Positions 6,316 to 13,037 of a stretch of DNA of 14,448 nucleotides are shown piece after piece. Location: assembly GCA_017538775.1 (NCBI GenBank), contig JAFYIF010000138.1, forward strand, positions 1 to 14,448, given 5' to 3'. The stretch comes from Oscillospiraceae bacterium (GTDB lineage Bacteria; Bacillota; Clostridia; Oscillospirales; Oscillospiraceae). The notes under the pieces are model-generated. The model worked only from the letters and a program-made list of their open reading frames with translations. It did no database searches and had not been told where the DNA came from. The stretch's first letter is position 1; every line of letters begins with the position of its first letter. Made by a program: the position numbers and the translations under genes.

Positions 6316-6663
6316 TTAATACTCATCCTGCTTCCATGCCCAGTTTTCGACCATGAAGTTCAGCTCCTCCCGCAGTTCTTCGCTGAATCCGTCCAAATCC
6401 TGGATCGTGATGATTTTATGGCGGAGCAGCGCAAACAGATGCATCCGCATGGTGGAACGGCTCATGCCCTCCAATATCACGCCCGGGCTTCGCTTGTCCC
6501 GCTTCAAACGTTCCCACAGAGCCCAGAATTTGTCAGACGCCAGCGCACTTCCATTCAGCATGACCTTGTATTCCTCGACAAGCTTTTCCATATAGGCTTC
6601 CTGCCAATTGGGGACTCGTATGCGAAACAGTTTCCAGTCTTTTTCGTGGATTCCTCTTGTCAT
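6316..6663 (-). CDS. Uncharacterised conserved protein, partner of the SWIM gene
   Basis: A 115-residue soluble, charged protein starting MTRGIHEKDWKLFRIRVPNW. I do not assign a function. It looks all-helical: a W/F-rich N-terminal block, KLVEEYKVMLN, ASDKFWALWERLKRDKRSPGV, then a helical block ending in FSEELREELNFMVENW. Similar short proteins are, from memory, often auto-named 'multidrug transporter', but there is no membrane segment here, so that name should not be used. The start at 6663 has GAGG nine bases upstream; an upstream in-frame ATG (6693) has no ribosome site and lies 10 nt from the SWIM stop. It lies 39 nt after the SWIM gene and is probably co-transcribed. Convergent with the toxin gene; I see no good terminator in the 48 bases between. 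Confidence 0.75.
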   Translation of the reverse strand: MTRGIHEKDWKLFRIRVPNWQEAYMEKLVEEYKVMLNGSALASDKFWALWERLKRDKRSPGVILEGMSRSTMRMHLFALLRHKIITIQDLDGFSEELREELNFMVENWAWKQDEY

Positions 6664-6702
6664 AAACTTTCGCCTCATGCGTTTATTTTGCATTTTGGAA
6701 AC

Positions 6703-8370
6703 TTACATCTTCACCTTTTTCAGTTCGTCCAGCATGGCGGACCTGCGTGGGAAGTCCCTGCGCCAGGCTTTCGCAAGCTCCGCAGCTTTTTCCCGTCCCT
6801 CCGGGTAACCATACAAACGCTTGAGCTCCTGCGCTGTTTTGGCATAGGCGCTGCGCGTTGAAGCCTGACGCATCTGACTGTCGAGGTGTTTCAGCAGCAG
6901 GTCGCGGACACGTTCCGGATAGACCTTCCGCAATTCTTTTTCATATTTCTGGAGTTCATATGAATAGCGGCTTGCCTCCAGCTCGGTCATCATTTGTTCC
7001 AACATTCCTTCGCTGAGCTGAAGTTCGCGGCGCAGAGTTCGCGTATACTCGTTTTCGAACAGCTGCTGCAAAAGCTGCGGCCATTGTTCAGCGGGGACGG
7101 CTTGTTTCAGTTCTGAAACGTATGTCATATCCCGCTGCGGAAAGCCAAAGATGTGCCGCTGCAAAGCGCTCACCCACGCCGATTCAGGTCCAGATTCTTT
7201 TAAGATGCGAATACGCCTGGAACTGTATTCTGACAAAAGAAACCGATCCTCCGCATCCATCCCTTCGCATTCTCGCAGCAGTTCCAGCGCTTCCTTCCAT
7301 TGCTTTTCCGCTTCCAGTCGATCCAATTCCTGCTTGCGAATGAACGAATGTTTCCAGAAGGTCTGTCGATATGCATGGACTTCAACATCTGAGGCCCCGA
7401 TTTGTTTCATCAACGCAATCCGCCGCGAAACCAGATGCTCCAGGGTGAATTTGTTTGCAGACTTGATTTGCCTGTCCAGCATGGCAAGGATCTTCGGCAG
7501 CAGCTTCGGGTCTGTAAAATACTCAAATAGCACCGGCCACAGAACCCCCTCTCCAACATCGCCGGAAAACCGACAGATCTGCGATTGAAACCAGTCCAGC
7601 ATCTTTGCCTGATCCGCTTCCTGGGCAGGAATCAAAACCTCCCAATACTCCTGACATCTGGATGCAACATAGTCCAATTCCCCGTCGGAATCGTCAATTT
7701 CCTGTGACATCGCTTCTGCAAAAACCATTCCAACCAGGTCGAAAGCGTCCATAACCAGTCGGTTTTCCATGAGCGGCGCAATCGCTTCATTTAAATAGGT
7801 ACAGAGCTCAGATGTATAATCTGATGCGTGGTAATAGTCAATAAAACCATGACGATCCGAGGCCCTACAGGTCATTTCATACAGATCCGCAGCCCAACGA
7901 TTTCGGACCGATGCATCAACACGCTTCTTCCCTATGAGGGTAATGCGATCCCAGATATCGTTGTGTTTCTTCGCCGCATCCGTCAGCAGCAGTCGAAGCT
8001 GTTCCTCCGACAGTGCGCCGATCGCTTTTGCCAGGGCAGTGTCCCTGGTCTCACGCTTTTCCTGCCCCCGCTTTGTGATACATTCTACAAGCGGATCTTC
8101 GGCACTTTCGGTTTCGTTTGCTGCAAATAGCACAGCAGCCATGTGTTTGCAGGGATTCCCTTCCGCCGCGTATGGACAGTCGCAGTCCATCTGTACCACA
8201 CGGTTGTTTTTGAGGACGATCTCCACGGAATAGGTATCGGTTCCCTCCACCGTAGCTTCGACGGATTGTTCGTCCATCGCCTCAATCTCTACCAACTCAG
8301 ATTCGTAATACTCCTCCCCGCGGGAGAGAATGTGCGGCGCAAAAAGCTTTTTCCAATCGGTAATTTTCAT
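6703..8370 (-). CDS. SWIM zinc-finger family protein
   Basis: A 555-residue protein. The SWIM zinc-finger C63-x-C65 ... C74-x-H76 lies in MDCDCPYAAEGNPCKHMAAV, preceded by a strand-rich domain (about 1-60: ILSRGEEYYESELV) that normally accompanies SWIM. The remaining 470 residues are almost entirely predicted helical, with aromatic-rich repeats such as CTYLNEAIAPLMENRLVMDAF; they resemble TPR- or HEAT-like scaffolds but I cannot define repeats by eye. SWIM domains bind DNA or protein and are often found with SNF2 helicases or MoxR/VWA genes; none is here. ATG at 8370 follows AAGGGGATGG. No convincing promoter in the 57 bases between the start and the tRNA terminator. The gene is noticeably AT-richer than the flanking operons. 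Confidence 0.85.
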   Translation of the reverse strand: MKITDWKKLFAPHILSRGEEYYESELVEIEAMDEQSVEATVEGTDTYSVEIVLKNNRVVQMDCDCPYAAEGNPCKHMAAVLFAANETESAEDPLVECITKRGQEKRETRDTALAKAIGALSEEQLRLLLTDAAKKHNDIWDRITLIGKKRVDASVRNRWAADLYEMTCRASDRHGFIDYYHASDYTSELCTYLNEAIAPLMENRLVMDAFDLVGMVFAEAMSQEIDDSDGELDYVASRCQEYWEVLIPAQEADQAKMLDWFQSQICRFSGDVGEGVLWPVLFEYFTDPKLLPKILAMLDRQIKSANKFTLEHLVSRRIALMKQIGASDVEVHAYRQTFWKHSFIRKQELDRLEAEKQWKEALELLRECEGMDAEDRFLLSEYSSRRIRILKESGPESAWVSALQRHIFGFPQRDMTYVSELKQAVPAEQWPQLLQQLFENEYTRTLRRELQLSEGMLEQMMTELEASRYSYELQKYEKELRKVYPERVRDLLLKHLDSQMRQASTRSAYAKTAQELKRLYGYPEGREKAAELAKAWRRDFPRRSAMLDELKKVKM

Positions 8371-8421
8371 GGATTCCCATCCCCTTACAATCCTGCAATG
8401 GCGTACACTTCAAAAGACGAT

Positions 8422-8467
8422 AAAAAAGTCGCGTGTTCATAACCCAAATCCGTTATGAACACGCGAC
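8422..8467 (-). terminator. Strong intrinsic terminator of tRNA-Pro
   Basis: A perfect 16-bp inverted repeat (8428-8443 with 8452-8467) around an 8-nt loop, followed on the minus strand by six T residues (8427-8422). It begins two bases after the 3' CCA end of the tRNA. Confidence 0.95.
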
Positions 8468-8468
8468 C

Positions 8469-8544
8469 TGGTCGGAGTGGCGGGACTTGAACCCGCGGCC
8501 TCTTGGTCCCGAACCAAGCACGCTACCATCTGCGCTACACCCCG
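8469..8544 (-). tRNA. tRNA-Pro, anticodon CGG
   Basis: A 76-nt cloverleaf on the minus strand with the CCA end encoded (8471-8469). The acceptor arm CGGGGTG pairs with CACTCCG with one G-U. The anticodon stem CTTGG/CCAAG holds loop TTCGGGA, giving anticodon CGG, which reads the proline codon CCG. The T-arm is CGCGGGTTCAAGTCCCG, with the usual TTCAAGT. Monocistronic: its own promoter lies about 23 nt upstream of the mature 5' end and a strong terminator follows. The CCG codon is common in this GC-rich genome, which fits a dedicated CGG tRNA. Confidence 0.97.
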
Positions 8545-8573
8545 ATGTGTCTGCGCCTTTCAGACGCTCAATC

Positions 8574-8602
8574 AGTATAATGTCAAAATGACGTTCTGTC
8601 AA
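8574..8602 (-). promoter_or_regulatory. Consensus promoter of tRNA-Pro
   Basis: TTGACA (8602-8597) and TATACT (8579-8574) on the minus strand, 17 nt apart. The -35 is a perfect consensus. Transcription would start near 8567. Confidence 0.92.
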
Positions 8603-8605
8603 GCG

Positions 8606-8653
8606 CTTTTTTCGGGTTTCCGTTTTGGGCTTTTTTCGGGTTTCCGTTTTGGG
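8606..8653. repeat. Two perfect tandem copies of a 24-bp unit, possible UP-like element
   Basis: Unit CTTTTTTCGGGTTTCCGTTTTGGG, at 8606-8629 and 8630-8653, with no mismatch. On the minus strand it places A6 tracts at about -40 to -45 and -64 to -69 of the tRNA promoter. No gene uses this stretch. Confidence 0.9.
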
Positions 8654-8692
8654 GACACTGCGCGCTGCAAATCTTCTGCTCTTTTTACAATC

Positions 8693-8715
8693 TTCCGCAA
8701 TTCTTTTTTGCGGAA
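8693..8715. repeat. 8-bp inverted repeat upstream of the lipid-operon promoter
   Basis: TTCCGCAA (8693-8700) and TTGCGGAA (8708-8715) with a 7-nt T-rich spacer, 13 bp before the -35 box at 8729. It could be a regulator site or a weak terminator; there is no following T-tract on the plus strand. Confidence 0.6.
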
Positions 8716-8728
8716 CGTGACTTTTCGA

Positions 8729-8757
8729 TTGAAACGCACGGGAAGATGTGGTATACT
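8729..8757 (+). promoter_or_regulatory. Promoter of the small protein-plsC-phosphatidyltransferase operon
   Basis: TTGAAA (8729-8734), 17-nt spacer, TATACT (8752-8757) with an extended TGG before it. The transcript would have a leader of about 77 nt before the ATG at 8842. Confidence 0.8.
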
Positions 8758-8841
8758 GTATGCGGTCGCAAATCGGCATGGCCGAGGCGCGGGTACTCCC
8801 ATCCATTATGAAAAAACTATGATAAATCGGAGGACATCACT

Positions 8842-9069
8842 ATGGCTAGCGTGAAAGGCACCATCGGAACGATTCTGACCCTGGGCGGGCTGACCGCCGC
8901 CGCGTATGCGGTGTACAAAAACAAGGACCTGCTCATGAGCTTTGCCCAGGAGCTGCTGGCGCCGCCCCAGGAGGCCGCTCCCGAGGAGGAGCCCGCTGTC
9001 GAGGACTTTGAGGTCCCCGCCCCTGTGGAGGAGAAGGACATCGTCATCGACCGCACGGCGGAGGCCTGA
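8842..9069 (+). CDS. Small membrane-anchored acidic protein, function unknown
   Basis: 75 residues. An N-terminal hydrophobic helix (about 6-24, IGTILTLGGLTAAAYAVY) is followed by KNKDLLMSF. The C-terminal half is strongly acidic and proline-rich (EEEPAVEDFEVPAPVEEKD). This suggests a single-pass protein with a disordered acidic tail, with the short basic KNK just after the helix pointing to a cytoplasmic tail. I do not recognise a family. GGAGGA seven bases before the ATG makes it well expressed. It is the first gene of the lipid operon, 19 nt upstream of the PlsC-like gene, so a link to membrane lipid work is plausible but only from context. Confidence 0.85.
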   Translation: MASVKGTIGTILTLGGLTAAAYAVYKNKDLLMSFAQELLAPPQEAAPEEEPAVEDFEVPAPVEEKDIVIDRTAEA

Positions 9070-9088
9070 GCCGCCGGAGGGCAAGCCG

Positions 9089-9922
9089 ATGTACCAAACA
9101 GTGCGGAACCGGAGCCTGCTGCCCTGGTTCCTGATCAGCGCGGCGCTCGCCGCCGCGCTGTGTTTGCTGCTGTCTTATCGCGGCTGGGCCTTTGCGGGGA
9201 TGTTCGCGCTCTTCGGCCTGGCCGCGTTTGTCGCGCTCTGGCTGCTGTTTGCGCTTTTTCTCGCGGTGCTGGCCGCGTGCATCGACCCGTCGGAGCCCCA
9301 GCGGGAGGACGCGCCTTTCTTCCACCGTCTGGTGGGCTACGGGATGGGGCTGCTTTTGGCCCTGGGGCGCGTGCGCGTCCATGTGCGCGGGCTGGAGAGG
9401 CTGCCGCAGCAGCGCTTTCTTCTGGTCTGCAACCACCGCAGCGGCTATGACCCCATCGCCCTGGGCTGGCTGCTGCGCCGGGACAAAGTGGCCTTCGTCT
9501 CCAAGCCGGAGAATCTGCGCATCCCCGTGGTGGGGCGCATCCTCCACCGGGACCGGGTCATGGCCATCGACCGGGAGAACGACCGGACGGCGCTGAAGAC
9601 CATCCTCTTCGCGGTGGACCTGATCCGGCGGGGCGCTTCCTCCGTCGGCATCTTCCCGGAGGGCACCCGGGGCGGCGGGGACGAACTGCTGCCTTTCCGC
9701 AACGGCGCGTTCAAGATCGCCCAGCGGGCCAAGTGCCCGGTGCTGGTGGCCGTCATCCGGGGTTCGGAACAGATCCGCCGCCGGGCGCCCTGGCGGCGCA
9801 CGGAGCTGTGGCTGGATTTCGTCTCCGTCCTCCCGGCGGAACAGGTGGCGCAGCTGAAAACAAACGAGATTGGGGACAAGGTCAGGACATGTATGACATC
9901 CGTTCTTTCCGCAGACTGCTGA
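9089..9922 (+). CDS. plsC: PlsC-family 1-acylglycerol-3-phosphate acyltransferase
   Basis: A 277-residue membrane enzyme expected to acylate lysophosphatidic acid to phosphatidic acid, the precursor of membrane phospholipids. Two hydrophobic helices span about 10-30 and 35-63, an N-terminal extension not present in minimal PlsC proteins. The acyltransferase core has the H116-x4-D121 catalytic pair (NHRSGYD) and the phosphate-binding FPEGTR at 189-194, followed by LLPFRNGAFKIA. The start at 9089 is set by GGAGG eight bases upstream; a longer open frame to its left overlaps the small-protein gene and is not coding. It runs 34 nt into the next gene. Confidence 0.92.
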   Translation: MYQTVRNRSLLPWFLISAALAAALCLLLSYRGWAFAGMFALFGLAAFVALWLLFALFLAVLAACIDPSEPQREDAPFFHRLVGYGMGLLLALGRVRVHVRGLERLPQQRFLLVCNHRSGYDPIALGWLLRRDKVAFVSKPENLRIPVVGRILHRDRVMAIDRENDRTALKTILFAVDLIRRGASSVGIFPEGTRGGGDELLPFRNGAFKIAQRAKCPVLVAVIRGSEQIRRRAPWRRTELWLDFVSVLPAEQVAQLKTNEIGDKVRTCMTSVLSADC

Positions 9923-10500
9923 AAAAAGAACAGGTCTGCACCATACCGAACTATATGAGCTTCGCCCGGCTGCTGCTCATCCCGTTCATCGTCTGGTTCT
10001 ACGCCAAAGAAGCCTACGTCGTAGCGGTGGTTTTGCTGGCTGTGGCGGAGCTGACGGACGTGCTGGACGGCATCGTGGCCCGGAAGTTCCACATGATCAC
10101 CGAGCTGGGCAAGGTGCTGGACCCCATCTGCGACAAGGTGATGCAGGGCGGGCTGGCGGCCTGTCTGCTGATCCGGCACGGGGACCTCTGGTATGTCTGG
10201 GCCTTCTTCGGGCTGCTGGTGGTGAAGGAGCTGAGTATGCTGATCCTGGGCGGGGCCGCCGCCCGGCGCACCGGACATATGGTGGGGGCCCAGTGGTACG
10301 GAAAATTCTCCACGGTGGTCCTCAACAGCGTGATGCTCGTGCTGTTTTTGCTGCCGAAGCTGCAGCCCACATACATTGCGGCGCTGCTGGCCCTGGCCGG
10401 GGCCGCCATGCTGCTCAGCATGGTGCTGTATACCCGGCTCTGGCTCCGCCTGATCCGCCTCGGAGACGGGGCGGAACCGGCCCCGGAATCCGAATCCTGA
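9889..10500 (+). CDS. CDP-alcohol phosphatidyltransferase (PgsA-like)
   Basis: A 203-residue membrane protein. The full CDP-alcohol phosphotransferase motif DG-x2-AR-x8-G-x3-D-x3-D is present (D60, G61, A64, R65, G74, D78, D82), with an N-terminal IPNYMSFARLLLIPF block typical of PgsA/cardiolipin synthase-type enzymes. About six hydrophobic helices. It would join CDP-diacylglycerol to an alcohol such as glycerol-3-phosphate (phosphatidylglycerophosphate) or phosphatidylglycerol; the exact acceptor is not clear. The motif region D57-VLD starts with D rather than being preceded by the usual arrangement, but no key residue is missing. Start ATG 9889 with AAGG seven bases upstream; the 34-nt overlap with plsC implies coupled expression. 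Followed by a terminator. Confidence 0.9.
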   Translation: MYDIRSFRRLLKKEQVCTIPNYMSFARLLLIPFIVWFYAKEAYVVAVVLLAVAELTDVLDGIVARKFHMITELGKVLDPICDKVMQGGLAACLLIRHGDLWYVWAFFGLLVVKELSMLILGGAAARRTGHMVGAQWYGKFSTVVLNSVMLVLFLLPKLQPTYIAALLALAGAAMLLSMVLYTRLWLRLIRLGDGAEPAPESES

Positions 10501-10507
10501 ACCCCCT

Positions 10508-10542
10508 GGCACATCCGTTTTTGCCGGATGTGCCCGTTTTTT
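10508..10542 (+). terminator. Intrinsic terminator of the lipid operon
   Basis: GGCACATCCG (10508-10517) pairs with CGGATGTGCC (10525-10534) around a 7-nt loop, followed by CG and six T (10537-10542). Confidence 0.92.
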
Positions 10543-10617
10543 CGACAGGATGCTGAATTTTTCCCCTTTTTTTCGTGATAAATTTAGGAATCATCTCTTT
10601 TATTTTCCAGGCCGACT

Positions 10618-10626
10618 TGCTATAAT
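10618..10626 (+). promoter_or_regulatory. Extended -10 promoter of prs
   Basis: TGC directly before a perfect TATAAT (10621-10626). The -35 region 17 nt upstream (TTTTAT) is poor, as is common for extended -10 promoters, but the region upstream is T/A-rich. A leader of about 80 nt precedes the prs ATG. Confidence 0.7.
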
Positions 10627-10715
10627 GATGACATGGACAGTTGCGGATACGCGGCGCTGACGCCCCTTCCAGACACGGCTGCCCGACGAATATGAAAAAG
10701 AGAGGTTTATCTGAC

Positions 10716-11678
10716 ATGATCGCACACGGAAAAGATCTGAAGGTATTCGCCGGTAATTCCAATCCCGTACTTGCGCAGGGCATCTGCAAGGCGCTGCTCA
10801 CCGACCTGGGCAACAGCGTCGCCACCCGTTTTGCGGACGGCGAATGCTCCGTCTCCGTCTATGAGCCGGTGCGCGGCTCGGACGTGTTCATCGTCCAGTC
10901 CACCTGCAAGCCCGTCAACGACAATCTGATGGAGCTGCTGGTCATGATCGACGCGATGAAGCGTGCCAGCGCGGGGCGGATCACCGCGGTCATCCCCTAC
11001 TTTGGCTATGCGCGGCAGGACCGCAAGGCCAAGAGCCGCGACCCCATCTCCGCCAAGCTTGTGGCCAATCTGCTGACCAAGGCTGGGGCCGACCGTGTGC
11101 TGACCATGGACCTGCACGCCAGCCAGATCCAGGGCTTCTTCGACATCCCCGTGGACGACCTGCGGGGCTCCCACCTGTTCTCCTCCTACTTTGTCGAGCG
11201 CTTCGGCAAGGGCAACCCGGACGTGATGTGCGTCTCCCCCGACGTGGGCAGCGTGGCCCGGGTCCGCAACTTCGCCCACAAGCTGGAGGTCAACATGGCC
11301 ATCGTGGACAAGCGGCGCGAGCAGGCCAACCAGAGCCAGGTCATGAACATCATCGGCAACGTGGAGGGCAAGACCGTCATCATGCTGGACGACATGGTGG
11401 ACACCGCCGGGAGCCTCTGCAACGCGGCCAAGGCTTTGTCCGAGGTGGGCGGCGCGAAGGAAGTCTATGCCTGCGCGACCCACGGCGTGCTCTCCCGGGA
11501 CGCGGTGGAGCGCATCGGCAACAGCTACATCAAGGAGCTGATTTTGCTGGACACCATCCCCTACCCCGCCGACAAGCCCGCCTGCGACAAGATCCGCTAT
11601 CTCTCCGTGGCGGACATGTTCGCCGAGGCCATCAAGCACATCTACGAAGAGGTCTCCATCTCCACCCTGTTCGACTAA
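10716..11678 (+). CDS. prs: Ribose-phosphate pyrophosphokinase (PRPP synthase)
   Basis: A 320-residue class I PRPP synthase: ribose-5-phosphate plus ATP gives PRPP and AMP, feeding purine, pyrimidine, histidine and tryptophan synthesis. Seen in the sequence: the ATP-binding PYFGYARQDRK (94-104), the DLHASQIQGFFDIPVDDL block (132-149), the flexible-loop VDKRRE (198-202) and the PRPP loop DDMVDTAG (225-232). Start at ATG 10716 because GAGAGG lies ten bases upstream and residue 1 then fits family length; an upstream in-frame ATG at 10692 has no ribosome site and is rejected. Promoter at 10618; a terminator-like hairpin follows the stop. Confidence 0.97.
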   Translation: MIAHGKDLKVFAGNSNPVLAQGICKALLTDLGNSVATRFADGECSVSVYEPVRGSDVFIVQSTCKPVNDNLMELLVMIDAMKRASAGRITAVIPYFGYARQDRKAKSRDPISAKLVANLLTKAGADRVLTMDLHASQIQGFFDIPVDDLRGSHLFSSYFVERFGKGNPDVMCVSPDVGSVARVRNFAHKLEVNMAIVDKRREQANQSQVMNIIGNVEGKTVIMLDDMVDTAGSLCNAAKALSEVGGAKEVYACATHGVLSRDAVERIGNSYIKELILLDTIPYPADKPACDKIRYLSVADMFAEAIKHIYEEVSISTLFD

Positions 11679-11696
11679 TCCATTCCAACACGACCG

Positions 11697-11727
11697 GGCG
11701 GCAGCCGAAGCTGCCGCCTGATTTTTT
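11697..11727 (+). terminator. Intrinsic terminator between prs and pth
   Basis: GGCGGCAGC (11697-11705), loop CGAA, GCTGCCGCC (11710-11718), then TGA and six T (11722-11727). Strong by structure, yet pth starts only 19 bases after it and I see no promoter in between. Confidence 0.85.
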
Positions 11728-11745
11728 CCAAAAGGGGGCTGCACC

Positions 11746-12342
11746 ATGCTCTTTTCTTCCAAGAAGACCGGCGCGCCGGACTGGCTGGCCGTGTTTCTGG
11801 GCAATCCCGGCCCGCGCTATGCCGGGACGCGCCACAACGTGGGCTTCCTGACCGCCGAGAAGTGCGAGCTTGACACCGGGGCGCACATCCGCCGGGCGCG
11901 GTTCCAGGCGCTGACGGACCAGTGCCGCGTGGGGGACCACACGGTGCTGCTGATGAAGCCCCAGACTTACATGAACCTGAGCGGGGACGCGGTGATCCAG
12001 GCCGTGCGCTTCTACAAGCTGCCGCCGGAGCGGGTCATCGTGGTCTCCGACGACGTGAGTCTGCCCAACGGGAAGCTGCGGGTCCGCGCCCACGGCTCCG
12101 CCGGGGGGCACAACGGGCTGAAGAGCATCATCGCCCGCCTGGGCAGCGACCGCTTCCCCCGGGTGAAGGTGGGCGTGGGCGCGCCGCCCCACCCGGACTA
12201 CGACATGGCCGACTGGGTGCTGGGCGCACCGCGCAACCAGGACGCCGCGGAGCTGGACGCCGCCGCCGCCCGGGCCTGGGAGGCCGTCAAGAGCTACATC
12301 ACGGATGGGGCGGAGAAGACCATGAACCGCTTCAACGGATGA
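11746..12342 (+). CDS. pth: Peptidyl-tRNA hydrolase
   Basis: A 198-residue Pth that frees tRNA from peptidyl-tRNA dropped by ribosomes. Conserved residues are all visible: GNPGPRY with N20, GTRHNVGF with catalytic H30, YMNLSG with N77, the VSDDVSLPNGKLR motif with D102, and GGHNGLKSI with N123. Length is normal for the family. AAGGGGG lies seven bases before the ATG. Expressed from prs read-through or from a promoter I could not find. Its stop overlaps the sfsA start (ATGA). An open frame running through this gene in another register is not coding. Confidence 0.96.
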   Translation: MLFSSKKTGAPDWLAVFLGNPGPRYAGTRHNVGFLTAEKCELDTGAHIRRARFQALTDQCRVGDHTVLLMKPQTYMNLSGDAVIQAVRFYKLPPERVIVVSDDVSLPNGKLRVRAHGSAGGHNGLKSIIARLGSDRFPRVKVGVGAPPHPDYDMADWVLGAPRNQDAAELDAAAARAWEAVKSYITDGAEKTMNRFNG

Positions 12343-13037
12343 GGTATCCGAACATCGAAAAGGCCGTCTTTCTGGACCGGCCCAACCGCTTCACCGCCCG
12401 GGTGGAGCTGGCCGGGCGGACGGAGACCGTGCATGTGAAGAACACGGGCCGCCTGGGGGAGCTGCTGCGGCCCGGGGCGGAGGTCTGGCTGACGGAGCCG
12501 GGGACGGCGGGCCGGAAGACCCGCTATGACCTGGTGGCGGCGCGGAAAGCCGGGGGGCTGCTGGTGAACGTGGACAGCCAGGCCCCCAACGCCGTGGCCG
12601 GGGAATGGCTGGCCGGGCTGGGCCTGGGGCGGGTCGTGCCGGAATACCGCTATGGGGCCTCGCGGCTGGACTTTTTTCTGGAGCGCGCCGGGGGCGCGGC
12701 GTCCCTTTTGCTGGAGGTCAAGGGCTGCACGCTGGAGCGCGGCGGCCTGGGCTGGTTTCCCGACGCGCCCACGGAGCGGGGGCTCCGGCATCTGCACGCG
12801 CTGCGGGAAGCGGCCTCCTCCGGCTTTCGGAGTGCGCTGCTCTTTGTCATCCAGATGGACGGCGTAACGGAAGTCCGGGCCAATGTGCAGACCCAGCCCG
12901 CCTTCGGCGCGGCGCTGGCGGAGGCGCGGGCCGCCGGGGTCGGCGTGCTGTATCTGCCCTGCCATGTGGAGCCGGACAGCCTGTGCGTGGCGGGGGCAGC
13001 GGCGGCGGAGGCCTGGCTGAGAGGGGGAAGCTTATGA
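12339..13037 (+). CDS. sfsA: SfsA-family DNA-binding protein
   Basis: A 232-residue SfsA. The family was named for stimulating maltose utilisation in E. coli; it has an N-terminal OB-type DNA-binding part and a C-terminal PD-(D/E)xK nuclease-like fold. Seen: VHVKNTGRLGELLRPGAEV (32-50), VNVDSQAPN (77-84), the candidate metal residues RLD111 and LEVK (E126, K128), and FPDAPTERG (140-148). Length fits the family. It starts at ATG 12339, within the pth stop codon, so expression is probably translationally coupled. Biological role in Firmicutes is uncertain. The sequence has no truncation. Confidence 0.93.
   Translation: MRYPNIEKAVFLDRPNRFTARVELAGRTETVHVKNTGRLGELLRPGAEVWLTEPGTAGRKTRYDLVAARKAGGLLVNVDSQAPNAVAGEWLAGLGLGRVVPEYRYGASRLDFFLERAGGAASLLLEVKGCTLERGGLGWFPDAPTERGLRHLHALREAASSGFRSALLFVIQMDGVTEVRANVQTQPAFGAALAEARAAGVGVLYLPCHVEPDSLCVAGAAAAEAWLRGGSL

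Noticed and set aside
8384..8412. Promoter TTGAAG-17-TTGTAA for the SWIM gene
   Set aside because: The -10 is poor and the start would fall inside or after the ribosome site, so it would not give a usable transcript.
8453..8806. A 117-codon minus-strand open frame with a PKTETRKK repeat
   Set aside because: It runs straight through the tRNA-Pro gene and its promoter; the protein repeat is just the 24-bp DNA repeat read in frame.
10633..10715. Riboswitch in the prs leader
   Set aside because: Only small 4-bp hairpins are visible and no known riboswitch core motif is recognised.
11922..12338. N-terminal extension of SfsA over the pth gene
   Set aside because: The extension lies in a different frame over a fully conserved pth and has no SfsA homology; the ATGA overlap at 12339 gives the normal family length.
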